Source of the DNA: DASUXY01 sp036377675
Lineage (GTDB): Bacteria; Bacillota; Bacilli; Bacillales; Amphibacillaceae
Assembly (NCBI GenBank): GCA_036377675.1
Contig: DASUXY010000013.1
Span: 1-64,000, forward strand
Direction of reading: 5' to 3'
Length of the DNA stretch: 64,000 nt
Both the position numbers and the translations under genes were made by a program. Below, piece after piece: positions 44,286 through 53,153 of the stretch. Numbering within the stretch: the first letter of the stretch is position 1; each line of letters opens with the position of its first letter. The notes beneath the pieces are model-generated. The model made no database searches, was not told where the DNA came from, and saw nothing but the letters and a program-made list of their open reading frames with translations.

Positions 44286-44899
44286 GAGAAGTAACTGCTA
44301 GTGGCCAAACGGTAGAGGAAGCGGTCCAATCAGCATTAGAGCAGTTAAACACCACTGAGGATCATGTCGACATTCATATTATTGACGAAGGTAAAAAAGG
44401 ATTGCTAGGTATTTTTGGATCGAAACCAGCTGTTGTAAAAGTAACTCTTTCAAAAAATCAAATCGAAGAAGCAGAGCAATATCTTAAAAAACTCATGAAA
44501 GAAATGAACTTAGTTATAAATATATCAAAAACAGTTAACGATAACCACGTTACATTTAACTTAGATGGTGAAAAAATTGCCTTGGTCATTGGAAAACGTG
44601 GCCAAACTTTAAATGCTCTTCAATACTTAGTACATCTTATTATTAATCGTGGTGGCGAGCAATATTATACGGTTACTTTAGATGCAGAAGGTTACCGGAG
44701 TCGCCGGCGGAAAACGTTGGAAATGTTAGCGATGCGAATGGCTGAAAAAGCTAAACGTCTCAACCGAAAAGTAGCTCTAGAACCAATGCCAGCATTCGAA
44801 CGAAAAATTATTCATAGTGCACTTCAACATGAAACGAATATTAAGACATATTCAAGTGGAGAAGAACCTCACCGGCATATTGTTATAAGTTATCAATAA
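44282..44899 (+). CDS. jag: RNA-binding protein Jag (KhpB/EloR)
   Basis: KH-R3H RNA-binding protein linked to cell elongation and envelope control. The 205 residues have the Jag-N domain (about 1-50, ending GLLGIFGSKPA), a KH domain with the GKRGQTLNALQYLVH loop and an R3H domain with the RxxxH motif near EPMPAFERKIIHSAL. It starts at a GTG that overlaps the spoIIIJ stop (GTGA), so translation is coupled. Confidence 0.94.
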   Translation: MREVTASGQTVEEAVQSALEQLNTTEDHVDIHIIDEGKKGLLGIFGSKPAVVKVTLSKNQIEEAEQYLKKLMKEMNLVINISKTVNDNHVTFNLDGEKIALVIGKRGQTLNALQYLVHLIINRGGEQYYTVTLDAEGYRSRRRKTLEMLAMRMAEKAKRLNRKVALEPMPAFERKIIHSALQHETNIKTYSSGEEPHRHIVISYQ

Positions 44900-44915
44900 G
44901 CATGTTTTGTTTTAT

Positions 44916-44946
44916 AAAACCCTGGGAAACCAGGGTTTTTTTATGG
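44916..44946 (+). terminator. Terminator of spoIIIJ-jag
   Basis: AAAACCCTGG pairs with CCAGGGTTTT around a GAAA tetraloop and is followed by TTTA. A textbook terminator 17 bases past the jag stop. Confidence 0.92.
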
Positions 44947-45008
44947 ATGATTAATCATATAAAGACGTTATCGCTGCTGAGTAATCGTATATATTACTTA
45001 AAATATAT

Positions 45009-45046
45009 AAAAATAAACTTATCCACATGTGGATAAGTTTATTTTT
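45009..45046. repeat. 38-bp perfect palindrome with two head-to-head DnaA boxes
   Basis: The centre is TTATCCACA (45019-45027) followed directly by TGTGGATAA (45028-45036), two consensus DnaA boxes in opposite orientation. Both arms extend 10 more bases with perfect symmetry. A further consensus box lies at 45090-45098. The same 18-bp centre occurs in the dnaA-dnaN spacer at 40371-40388. Confidence 0.95.
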
Positions 45047-45166
45047 TGTTACAACTGTGTTATTCTTAGACGTTAGTAATGTGTCCACGTGTGGATAAGA
45101 ATGCGTTTTTAAAGGAAAGTAATAAACGTTATAATAGATTATTTTAAAAAAAGTCGGGTGAAAAGG

Positions 45167-46543
45167 TTGAAGAGTGATACAATTGCTGCAATATCGACAC
45201 CGATTGGTGAAGGAGCGATTTCAATTGTTCGATTAAGTGGTCCAGAAGCGATTGAGATTGCGAATCAAATATTTCGTGGCAAAGATTTGACAAAAGTAAA
45301 TTCGCATACGATTCACTATGGGAAAATTATTAATCCAGAGACGAATGACGTTGCTGAAGAGGTTATGGTTTCTGTAATGAAGGCACCAAAGACATTTACC
45401 CGTGAAGATGTTGTCGAAATTAACTGTCACGGTGGAATTGTCGCAGTGAACCGGGTGCTTGAGATTGTTTTAACAAAAGAGGCACGGCTTGCTGAGCCAG
45501 GTGAATTTACGAAACGAGCGTTTTTAAACGGACGAATTGATTTGTCGCAAGCTGAAGCTGTTATGGATGTGATTAGGGCAAAGACAGATCAAGCAATGGA
45601 TGTCGCGCTAAAACAAATGGATGGGCGTTTATCTAAGCTCATTCAACAATTTAGACAAGATCTATTAGAAACGATTGCCCACGTCGAAGTGAATATTGAT
45701 TATCCAGAATATGACGATGTAGAAGAAATGTCTACTGAACTCATGCGAACAAAAACAAAAGAAGTTCATGCGGGAATTGATGAACTTTTACAAGTTGCTC
45801 AACAAGGAAAGATTTTGCGAGAAGGATTACGTACAGCGATTATTGGCCGACCAAATGTTGGGAAATCCTCATTGATGAATACATTGTCTCAAGAAAATAA
45901 GGCTATTGTAACAGATGTCCCTGGGACAACACGAGATATCATTGAAGAATATGTTAATGTGCGTGGTGTTCCTTTACGTTTAGTTGATACGGCCGGCATT
46001 CGCGAGACAGAGGATATCGTTGAAAAAGTCGGTGTCCAACGATCAAGGCAAGCTTTAAAAGAATCCGATTTAATTTTATTTATGTTAAACTATAATGATG
46101 AGCTCACTGGAGAAGATCGTGCTCTTTTTGAGGCTATTCAAGGATTTGAGTATATTGTAATCATTAATAAAATCGATTTAGAACAAAAGTTAGATCTTAA
46201 TGAAGTGAAACAATTGGCTCGTAATCATCCTATCGTTACAACTTCCACAATTGAAGATAAAGGGATTGATACATTGGAGAAGGCGATTGCTGACATCTTT
46301 TTTTCTGGCGATATTGAAACAGATGATTTAACGTATGTATCCAATGTTAGACATATTCAATTGCTTAAACAGTCAAAACAAGCATTGGAAGATGCAATGG
46401 ACAGTTTAGAGCTCGGAATGCCTTTGGACATCGTGCAAATTGATGTGACGCGAACATGGGAGTTTCTAGGCGAAATTATTGGAGATACGGCAAGTGAAGG
46501 GTTAATTGATCAGCTGTTTTCGCAATTTTGTTTAGGAAAATAA
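45167..46543 (+). CDS. mnmE: tRNA modification GTPase MnmE
   Basis: With MnmG forms the carboxymethylaminomethyl modification at U34 of several tRNAs. I start at the TTG at 45167 (458 residues, MKSDTIAAIS), 6 bases after GGGTG; it matches family length. The folate-binding N-domain is followed by the GTPase with GRPNVGKSS, TDVPGTTRD and NKID, and the C-terminal CLGK. mnmG follows, as usual near oriC. DnaA boxes upstream could link its expression to DnaA. Confidence 0.96.
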   Translation: MKSDTIAAISTPIGEGAISIVRLSGPEAIEIANQIFRGKDLTKVNSHTIHYGKIINPETNDVAEEVMVSVMKAPKTFTREDVVEINCHGGIVAVNRVLEIVLTKEARLAEPGEFTKRAFLNGRIDLSQAEAVMDVIRAKTDQAMDVALKQMDGRLSKLIQQFRQDLLETIAHVEVNIDYPEYDDVEEMSTELMRTKTKEVHAGIDELLQVAQQGKILREGLRTAIIGRPNVGKSSLMNTLSQENKAIVTDVPGTTRDIIEEYVNVRGVPLRLVDTAGIRETEDIVEKVGVQRSRQALKESDLILFMLNYNDELTGEDRALFEAIQGFEYIVIINKIDLEQKLDLNEVKQLARNHPIVTTSTIEDKGIDTLEKAIADIFFSGDIETDDLTYVSNVRHIQLLKQSKQALEDAMDSLELGMPLDIVQIDVTRTWEFLGEIIGDTASEGLIDQLFSQFCLGK

Positions 46544-46604
46544 ATGATAGATGAATCGAATGATGAAGTTATGATTACAAATCTATAAGAAAGGATGAAT
46601 CTTA

Positions 46605-48491
46605 ATGGTATATAATGCTGGAACATACGATGTAATTGTAATCGGTGCAGGCCATGCTGGTGTGGAAGCTGGTTTAGCTGCTGCTCGTTCAGGTGCGAAA
46701 ACATTAATGCTTACGTTGAACTTAGACATGGTTGCTTTTATGCCGTGTAACCCATCACTTGGCGGTCCCGCAAAAGGAATCGTCATTCGGGAAATTGATG
46801 CCCTCGGTGGTGTCATGGGGAAAGTGATTGACCAAGCATATATTCAAATGCGTATGTTAAATACACGAAAAGGTCCAGCTGTAAGAGCTCTTCGTGCACA
46901 AGCCGATAAACCGGTCTACATTCAAAAAATGAAAAAAATACTTGAAAATGAAAAAAATTTAACGTTACGTCAAGGTATGGTCGATGAATTAATTGTCGAA
47001 GATGGCGTTTGTAAAGGTGTCATAACCGAGACAAAAGCCGCTTACTATGCGAAAGCGGTTATTGTTACAACAGGTACGTTTATGCGTGGTAAAGTGTTAA
47101 TGGGAGATTTGGAATATGAAAGTGGTCCAAATAATCAGCGAGCGTCAATTAAGCTGTCGGAAAATCTGGAGGAACTAGGCATAGAGCTTACTCGTTTCAA
47201 AACGGGTACTCCACCACGCGTCAATAGTCATACGATTGATTATTCAAAGACAGAAATTCAACCAGGGGATGACAAGCCACAAGGTTTTTCATATGAAACG
47301 ACGAAATTTATTACCGATCAAATACCTTGTTGGCTCACGCATACAAATGAATTTACGCACAAAGTAATCAATGACAATCTAAGTTTATCAGCGATGTACT
47401 CAGGAATGATTAAAGGAACAGGTCCTCGTTACTGTCCGTCGATTGAAGATAAAATTGTTCGTTTTCATGATAAACCGCGACACCAAGTGTTTTTAGAGCC
47501 TGAAGGTCGTGATACGGAGGAAGTATATGTCCAAGGATTGTCAACATCACTTCCAGAAGATATTCAGGAGAAAATGGTAAAGTCAGTATCTGGTCTAGAA
47601 AATGCACAGATCATGCGTCCTGGGTATGCGATTGAATACGATGCGATTATTCCTACACAATTGTGGCCAACTTTAGAAACGAAGAAGATTACGAACCTTT
47701 ATACAGCTGGACAAATCAATGGTACATCAGGATATGAAGAAGCGGCTGGACAAGGTTTAATGGCAGGGATTAATGCTGCTCGGAAAGTGTTAGGGAAAGA
47801 TTCCGTCATTTTAGATCGTTCTCAAGCATATATCGGTGTATTAATTGATGATTTAGTAACGAAAGGGACGAAAGAGCCTTATCGACTGTTAACTTCGCGT
47901 GCGGAATATCGTTTGCTATTGAGACATGATAATGCAGATTTACGTTTAACACCGTTAGGATATGAACTAGGCTTAATAAGCGAGGAACGTTATCAGACAT
48001 TTGTTGGGAAAAAGGAAGCGATTAATCAAGAAAAAGATCGGTTATTCAATCTTATTATAAAGCCGACAGAAGATGTGCAACATATGTTACGAGAAGCAAA
48101 AGCTACGCCTTTAAAAGATGCGGTCCGAGCTTATAATTTATTAAAACGACCTGAAGTATCTTATGAGATGATTGAACAAGTAATCGAGCCAAATCCTTCA
48201 TTATCCGATGAAGTAAAGGAACAAGTAGAGATTCAAATTAAATACGAAGGATATATTAAAAAAGCAAATGAACAAGTGAAGCGGATGCTAAAAATGGAAG
48301 ATAAAAAAATCCCACAAAATATTGATTATGATGCGATTAGCGGATTAGCTTCCGAAGCGAAAGAAAAACTGAAACAAGTACGTCCACTCTCCGTAGGACA
48401 GGCGTCTAGAATCGCAGGTGTAAATCCAGCTGATATATCCATTTTAGTCGTTTATTTAGAACAAGGAAAAATAGCAAAATTAGCGAATTAA
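46605..48491 (+). CDS. mnmG: tRNA modification enzyme MnmG (GidA)
   Basis: FAD-dependent partner of MnmE for U34 modification. The 628 residues begin with the dinucleotide motif DVIVIGAGHAGVEAGLAAAR (from residue 8). Other family motifs are MPCNPSLGGPAKGIVIREID, GTFMRGKVLMG and TSRAEYRLLLRHDNAD. It lies 61 bases after mnmE and is likely cotranscribed. A hairpin after it separates it from rsmG. Confidence 0.97.
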   Translation: MVYNAGTYDVIVIGAGHAGVEAGLAAARSGAKTLMLTLNLDMVAFMPCNPSLGGPAKGIVIREIDALGGVMGKVIDQAYIQMRMLNTRKGPAVRALRAQADKPVYIQKMKKILENEKNLTLRQGMVDELIVEDGVCKGVITETKAAYYAKAVIVTTGTFMRGKVLMGDLEYESGPNNQRASIKLSENLEELGIELTRFKTGTPPRVNSHTIDYSKTEIQPGDDKPQGFSYETTKFITDQIPCWLTHTNEFTHKVINDNLSLSAMYSGMIKGTGPRYCPSIEDKIVRFHDKPRHQVFLEPEGRDTEEVYVQGLSTSLPEDIQEKMVKSVSGLENAQIMRPGYAIEYDAIIPTQLWPTLETKKITNLYTAGQINGTSGYEEAAGQGLMAGINAARKVLGKDSVILDRSQAYIGVLIDDLVTKGTKEPYRLLTSRAEYRLLLRHDNADLRLTPLGYELGLISEERYQTFVGKKEAINQEKDRLFNLIIKPTEDVQHMLREAKATPLKDAVRAYNLLKRPEVSYEMIEQVIEPNPSLSDEVKEQVEIQIKYEGYIKKANEQVKRMLKMEDKKIPQNIDYDAISGLASEAKEKLKQVRPLSVGQASRIAGVNPADISILVVYLEQGKIAKLAN

Positions 48492-48504
48492 AAGTGAAGT
48501 GGTT

Positions 48505-48540
48505 CAAAAAGTGACCCATTATACATGAGGTCACTTTTTG
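48505..48540 (+). terminator. Hairpin between mnmG and rsmG
   Basis: A perfect 12-bp stem (CAAAAAGTGACC with GGTCACTTTTTG) with a 12-nt loop. The T run is part of the stem. It lies just before the rsmG ribosome-binding site, so it may act as a partial terminator. Confidence 0.65.
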
Positions 48541-48564
48541 CCATATCATAAGGAGGCGTTCTCA

Positions 48565-49281
48565 ATGAACCGAGAGCAATTTTCAGCACAATTAGCGGAT
48601 AAAGGTATTCGATTAACTAAGAATCAATTGAAGCAATTTGATCTCTATTTTAAAACGCTTGTTGAATGGAATGAAAAAATGAATTTAACAGCACTTACTT
48701 CTGAAGGAGATGTATATTTAAAACATTTTTATGACTCCATTTCTGTAGCTTTTTATTTTGATTTTACAAAACCGCTAAAACTTTGTGATGTTGGGGCTGG
48801 TGCAGGCTTTCCGAGCATTCCACTTAAAATATGCTTTCCCCATTTACGGGTTACAATTGTCGATTCATTAAAGAAACGCATTGGCTTTTTGGAGCATTTA
48901 GCTAAAGAGTTAGGACTAGAACATGTGAACTTTTACCACGATCGAGCGGAAACATTTGGGAGAAACAAAAAGTTTCGTCAACGTTTCGATATTGTAATTG
49001 CTCGAGCGGTTGCTAGAATGTCTGTTTTAAGTGAACTATGTTTACCACTCGTTAAGAAAAACGGAACATTTATTGCTATGAAAGGCTCTCAAGTTGAAGA
49101 AGAGTTATCAGTCGGTCAAAAAGCAATACAACGGTTAGGCGGGCATCTTAAACATACATATACGTTTACGTTACCGGAAGAAAATAGTGAACGTTCGATC
49201 GTAATAATCGATAAAAAGGAAAACACGCCAAAAAAATACCCAAGAAAACCTGGGATCCCGAATCGACAGCCAATTGAATAA
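48565..49281 (+). CDS. rsmG: 16S rRNA G527 N7-methyltransferase RsmG (GidB)
   Basis: Methylates G527 of 16S rRNA; loss gives low-level streptomycin resistance in many species. I start at the ATG at 48565 (238 residues), after AGGAGGCG; the frame is open 9 codons further but without support. The SAM motif is LCDVGAGAGFPSIPLKI and the family motif VVEWNEKMNLTAL-like stretch reads LVEWNEKMNLTALTSEG. The basic tail (KKYPRKPGIPNRQPIE) is typical. Confidence 0.96.
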   Translation: MNREQFSAQLADKGIRLTKNQLKQFDLYFKTLVEWNEKMNLTALTSEGDVYLKHFYDSISVAFYFDFTKPLKLCDVGAGAGFPSIPLKICFPHLRVTIVDSLKKRIGFLEHLAKELGLEHVNFYHDRAETFGRNKKFRQRFDIVIARAVARMSVLSELCLPLVKKNGTFIAMKGSQVEEELSVGQKAIQRLGGHLKHTYTFTLPEENSERSIVIIDKKENTPKKYPRKPGIPNRQPIE

Positions 49282-49707
49282 TCATTTGTTATAAAACTAT
49301 AAAGAAAAAAGCAAACTTTTATTCTACATATTCTTTGATAGAGCCAGGTAGAATAATGAAAACAACATAAAAAATGACTGAATTATAGTTATAACACACG
49401 CTCTTTTATGCAGTCTTTTTTTATGTAGGCGGCGATTAAGGAGAAGCGTTTCATATATTTTTAAGAGAATTTATGGTAAAATAAGAAACATATAATTATA
49501 TTATCATTGTCGCTCATTCACAATATATACATTAAATGGGAATGGACAAAGCAAACAAACACACACTTACAATTCAATTAAAATGTTTCACGTGAAACAT
49601 TTTTGAAACTCTTTTTCCGTACTATGATCCAATAGTCTTAATGATAAATTAATATTTTTTCAAATGGATGATAAGTATCTATTTGTAAGTAAAGGTGGTG
49701 TCAAATT
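49282..49707. other. rsmG-noc intergenic region with parS
   Basis: About 425 bases. It holds a parS site at 49584-49599 and otherwise AT-rich sequence. It should also carry the noc promoter, which I could not place. No other structure stood out. Confidence 0.6.
49584..49599. promoter_or_regulatory. parS site upstream of noc
   Basis: TGTTTCACGTGAAACA, a perfect 16-bp palindrome equal to the B. subtilis parS consensus apart from one accepted variant base. Spo0J should nucleate here and slide outward. Confidence 0.93.
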
Positions 49708-50559
49708 GTGTTACAACCCTTTCATCGGATTTTCGGTTTAGGTGATAAATCAGATTCGCGAGCAGGGGAAAAGTCGTATCATCCTGATGAAGTCATCCAA
49801 ATACCTGTAAATAAAATTGAACCGAATCGCTATCAACCAAGAGCTATATTTGATGAAGAGAAAATTTTAGAGTTGGCACAAACGATCAATACGCATGGGA
49901 TGATTCAGCCAATCGTTGTACGAAAATTAGAGGATGACTCATATGAAATAATAGCGGGTGAACGGAGATGGCGAGCTGTCCAACACTTGGGATGGGAAGG
50001 TATCCCTTCAATCATTCGCGATATGACAGATACCCAAACAGCTTCTGTTGCTTTAATTGAAAACCTGCAGCGTGAAGAATTGACAGTTATTGAAGAAGCA
50101 AATGCTTATAAACAGTTACTTGATCTGCATGAGTTAACGCAAGAGGCACTTGCACAACGATTAGGTAAAAGTCAATCAACGATTGCTAATAAACTTAGGT
50201 TACTCTCCCTTCCTGATGAGATTCAACGAGCGTTGCTCAATAAAAAAATTACTGAACGTCATGCACGGGCACTTATTAAATTAAAAGATGATGAAAAACA
50301 AATTAAATTATTGAATGAAATTGTTGAAGAAAGTTTAAATGTGAAGCAAACAGAAGAACGCGTAGAAAAAATAAAAAAACCTCAAGTGAAGAAAAAGCGT
50401 CCAACTATAAAAGGGGTTAATAAAGATATTCGAATTGCTATGAATACGATTAGGCAGTCATTAAATATGGTCTCAGACGCTGGCGTTCATGTAGAGTCTA
50501 ATGAAAAAGACCTTGAAGATTACTATCAAATAACGATTAAAATACCGAAGAAGAACTAA
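49708..50559 (+). CDS. noc: Nucleoid occlusion protein Noc
   Basis: ParB-type CTPase that keeps the division septum off the chromosome. The 283 residues start at a GTG (site AAAGGTGGTG). The N-terminus MLQPFHRIFGLGDK is the amphipathic membrane-targeting helix that sets Noc apart from Spo0J. The CTP box is AGERRWRAVQH and the helix-turn-helix is LTQEALAQRLGKSQSTIANK. In B. subtilis it binds a different site (NBS) from parS; I saw no NBS here. Confidence 0.95.
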   Translation: MLQPFHRIFGLGDKSDSRAGEKSYHPDEVIQIPVNKIEPNRYQPRAIFDEEKILELAQTINTHGMIQPIVVRKLEDDSYEIIAGERRWRAVQHLGWEGIPSIIRDMTDTQTASVALIENLQREELTVIEEANAYKQLLDLHELTQEALAQRLGKSQSTIANKLRLLSLPDEIQRALLNKKITERHARALIKLKDDEKQIKLLNEIVEESLNVKQTEERVEKIKKPQVKKKRPTIKGVNKDIRIAMNTIRQSLNMVSDAGVHVESNEKDLEDYYQITIKIPKKN

Positions 50560-50592
50560 TCTATCCTTTATTATACGATGTTCATAAGATGG

Positions 50593-50630
50593 AGACTATC
50601 TAGTAAGTCTATTTTTCACTTTAGATAGTC
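50593..50630. terminator. Hairpin after noc
   Basis: GACTATCTA pairs with TAGATAGTC. The loop contains CTATTTTTCACTTTAGAT, which recurs with one change at 143-160 near metG. Termination strength is doubtful because no T tract follows. Confidence 0.5.
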
Positions 50631-50635
50631 TATGT

Positions 50636-50777
50636 AAAAAAGAGGCTAGGACATAAGTGAAAAATTAGCTGATTTTAAATTAAATCATAAAAATAGAACC
50701 GCATGAAATCAAGGTTTTTAAATTAGATTTCATGCGGTTTATTCATTTTAAAAGAGTTTTGTCTCAGCCTCTTTTTG
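50636..50777. repeat. Composite inverted-repeat element
   Basis: Outer arms AAAAAGAGGCTAGGACA (50637-) and TGTCTCAGCCTCTTTTT (to 50776) pair with two mismatches. Inside, a perfect 14-bp hairpin (50697-50710 with 50726-50739, CCGCATGAAATC core) is nested. The size (about 140 bases) and nested structure resemble small non-coding repeats of Firmicutes. A related outer motif occurs at 21175-21190. Confidence 0.75.
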
Positions 50778-50947
50778 TTTATCGCGTTTTTAACTTATGT
50801 TTTACTCTTTTAACAGCCCCAATCCTTTATTGGAAAATAATGATCTATTTTGAAAATAGGTTGATTTTATTCGAATAAGTAAAAAAGATGGGAGTTTTCC
50901 TAGCAATAATGATAGAATAGATCATATATAGTTAGGTAGGTGAAAAC

Positions 50948-51721
50948 ATGGGGAAAATAATGTCTATCGCTAATCAAAAAGGTGGCGTTGGAAAAACAAC
51001 ATCAGCTGTTAATTTGAGCGCATGTTTAGCATACCTTGGTCATAAGGTCTTACTCGTTGACATCGATCCGCAAGGGAATGCAACGAGCGGAGTCGGCATT
51101 AATAAAGCGGACATGAATCAATGTGTATACAATGTGTTAGTAGAAGATTTACCAGCTGAAGAAGTGTGTGTGTCGACAAAAATAAACAACTTGGATTTAA
51201 TACCTGCTACAATTCAACTTGCAGGTGCAGAGATCGAGCTTGTTCCAACGATTTCACGTGAAGTACGGTTAAAAAATTCGTTGGAAAAATTAAAAGGAAA
51301 TTATGACTATATCATTATTGATTGTCCACCATCACTAGGGTTGTTAACAATCAATGCATTAACAACATCGGATTCAGTAATCATCCCTGTACAATGTGAA
51401 TATTATGCATTAGAAGGGTTAAGTCAATTACTGAATACAGTTAGACTTGTACAAAAACATTTAAATACGGAACTCGAAATCGAAGGTGTCCTTTTAACGA
51501 TGTTAGATGCTCGAACAAATTTAGGGATTCAAGTTATTGAAGAAGTGAAAAAGTATTTCCAAGACAAAGTGTATCAAGCGATCATTCCAAGAAATGTACG
51601 GCTTGGAGAAGCACCAAGTCATGGACAACCGATTATTACGTATGATCCAAAATCAAGAGGTGCAAAAGTATACCTTGAATTGGCGAAGGAAGTGATTAAT
51701 AATGACGCGAAGGTTGGGTAA
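50948..51721 (+). CDS. soj: Chromosome partitioning ATPase Soj (ParA)
   Basis: ParA ATPase that drives origin segregation with Spo0J and also controls DnaA. The 257 residues begin with the deviant Walker A ANQKGGVGKTTSAVNLSACL (near residues 8-27) and keep VDIDPQGNATSG and IIIDCPPSLGLLT. The ATG follows GGTAGGTG. Its end overlaps the start of spo0J by 20 bases. Confidence 0.97.
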   Translation: MGKIMSIANQKGGVGKTTSAVNLSACLAYLGHKVLLVDIDPQGNATSGVGINKADMNQCVYNVLVEDLPAEEVCVSTKINNLDLIPATIQLAGAEIELVPTISREVRLKNSLEKLKGNYDYIIIDCPPSLGLLTINALTTSDSVIIPVQCEYYALEGLSQLLNTVRLVQKHLNTELEIEGVLLTMLDARTNLGIQVIEEVKKYFQDKVYQAIIPRNVRLGEAPSHGQPIITYDPKSRGAKVYLELAKEVINNDAKVG

Positions 51722-52538
51722 AGGACTTGATGCACTATTCCCTGATATGAGTGTTGGAGAAGGTTCTATTCAGGACATACCCATTCGTGAATGTCGACCG
51801 AATCCTTACCAACCACGGAAATCATTCACTGCTGAAGGAATTGCTGAATTAAAGGAATCGATCTTACAGTACGGCATTATTCAACCTTTGATCGTTCGAA
51901 AAAGTATTAAAGGATATGAAATTGTCGTTGGAGAAAGACGCTTTCGTGCAGCAAAAGAAGCTGGGTTGGACGTTATTCCAGCTGTTGTCAAAGATCTTTC
52001 GGACGAGAAAATGATGGAACTTGCTCTTTTAGAAAATCTCCAACGCGAAGATTTGACCCCAATCGAAGAAGCACAAGCGTATAACAACTTAATGAATGAA
52101 CTAAATATAACGCAAGCAGAACTTTCCAAACGTCTCGGTAAAAGCCGTTCTCACATCGCAAATATGGTTCGCTTATTATCATTACCTGATCAAGTCATCG
52201 CTTATATTAATAATGGTGAGCTTTCAATGGGGCATGGGCGTGCATTATTAGGTTTAAAAGATGCGAATCAACTCATTCCTGTCGTTACTAAAATACGAAA
52301 AGAGAAGTTAAACGTCCGCCAAGTTGAACAGCTAATTGTACGAATGAATGAGAATCCTGTTATTAAACAGAAGAAAAGTCCGAAAAAAGATCTATTTTTG
52401 TTAGAGCGCGAATCGATGTTACGTGAACGTCTCGGAACAGCTGTTACGATTCATCGAGGTAAACGAAAAGGCAAAATTGAAATCGAATTTTATACAGATG
52501 ATGATTTGGAAAGAATTATTGATGAATTAGAAGGTTAA
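51702..52538 (+). CDS. spo0J: Chromosome partitioning CTPase Spo0J (ParB)
   Basis: Binds parS, slides on DNA as a CTP clamp, recruits SMC and regulates Soj. The 278 residues include RRLGKGLDALFPD at the start, box GERRFRAAKEAG for CTP, and the helix-turn-helix LNITQAELSKRLGKSRSHI. It begins inside soj, so translation is coupled. Two parS sites flank the gene pair (49584 and 52731). Confidence 0.97.
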   Translation: MTRRLGKGLDALFPDMSVGEGSIQDIPIRECRPNPYQPRKSFTAEGIAELKESILQYGIIQPLIVRKSIKGYEIVVGERRFRAAKEAGLDVIPAVVKDLSDEKMMELALLENLQREDLTPIEEAQAYNNLMNELNITQAELSKRLGKSRSHIANMVRLLSLPDQVIAYINNGELSMGHGRALLGLKDANQLIPVVTKIRKEKLNVRQVEQLIVRMNENPVIKQKKSPKKDLFLLERESMLRERLGTAVTIHRGKRKGKIEIEFYTDDDLERIIDELEG

Positions 52539-52546
52539 TGTACATC

Positions 52547-52578
52547 AAAGGACGGACATATGACGGTCTGTCCTTTTT
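52547..52578 (+). terminator. Terminator of soj-spo0J
   Basis: AAAGGACGGAC pairs with GTCTGTCCTTT (one mismatch) and ends in TTTTT, 10 bases past the spo0J stop. Confidence 0.85.
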
Positions 52579-52730
52579 GTGTATCAGCGTTTTTATTTCA
52601 TTTTAGGATGATGAAGTGTTTGAAAAAAATGTACAAATTTGATCGTATTGATCAACAGTCATACAGGAAGATATATTCGTAACGTAATCATCAACGATAG
52701 CTTTTTTAATATCTATTTCGTGAGTATAAA

Positions 52731-52746
52731 TGTTTCACGTGAAACA
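52731..52746. promoter_or_regulatory. parS site downstream of spo0J
   Basis: TGTTTCACGTGAAACA, identical to the site at 49584. The two sites are 3.1 kb apart and flank noc-soj-spo0J. Confidence 0.93.
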
Positions 52747-52914
52747 TACGGTTATTTGTTACGACGTTAATAAACGCTTGATGATTTACCATTACATAGT
52801 GAACGTTCACATATATCTCTTAAAGAAGGTTACCTTTATCGATTTTAATGAAAGCTGTCCAAGTTCGCTAAGCTGTACTATTTGCGTATGCAGTCGTTCA
52901 GCTATCAATTAAGA

Positions 52915-52972
52915 TGCCATTCGGGCAAAAAACAGAAAATTGCCATTCATTTCACGCATGAAAATGCCATCA
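52915..52972. mobile_element. Possible insertion-sequence end
   Basis: TGCCATTC occurs at 52915 and 52941 and TGCCATCA at 52965, spaced 26 and 24 bases. Multiple short TGCCAT repeats at a terminus are typical of IS21-type elements. No transposase remains, so this is only suggestive. Confidence 0.3.
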
Positions 52973-53153
52973 CTAACGAATGAACCAGCTTCTGTAGTTG
53001 TTAAAAATAATAAGTAGTGAAAAATTTATATTATGTAAAGGTTTATTCGGTATCAATGAGTGAAAAGAAAGCTTAGTAAAAAATATTTTTACCGATTCAT
53101 TTAAACAAGCCATCGTGTTTGAAAAATAGATCGATTCCTTAGCTCCGAATTGT

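Larger units (their letters stand above)
50560..50947. other. noc-soj intergenic region
   Basis: About 388 bases. It holds a hairpin (50593-50630), then a composite inverted-repeat element (50636-50777), then the soj promoter region. In B. subtilis yyaB lies in this gap; it is absent here. Confidence 0.7.
52579..53153. other. Intergenic region between spo0J and yyaC
   Basis: About 575 bases without an intact gene. It holds the second parS site and a stretch (52915-52972) with three TGCCAT repeats, possibly the end of an old insertion sequence. A minus frame near 52800-52910 reads like a fragment (IAERLHTQIVQLSEL) but I cannot assign it. Confidence 0.5.
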
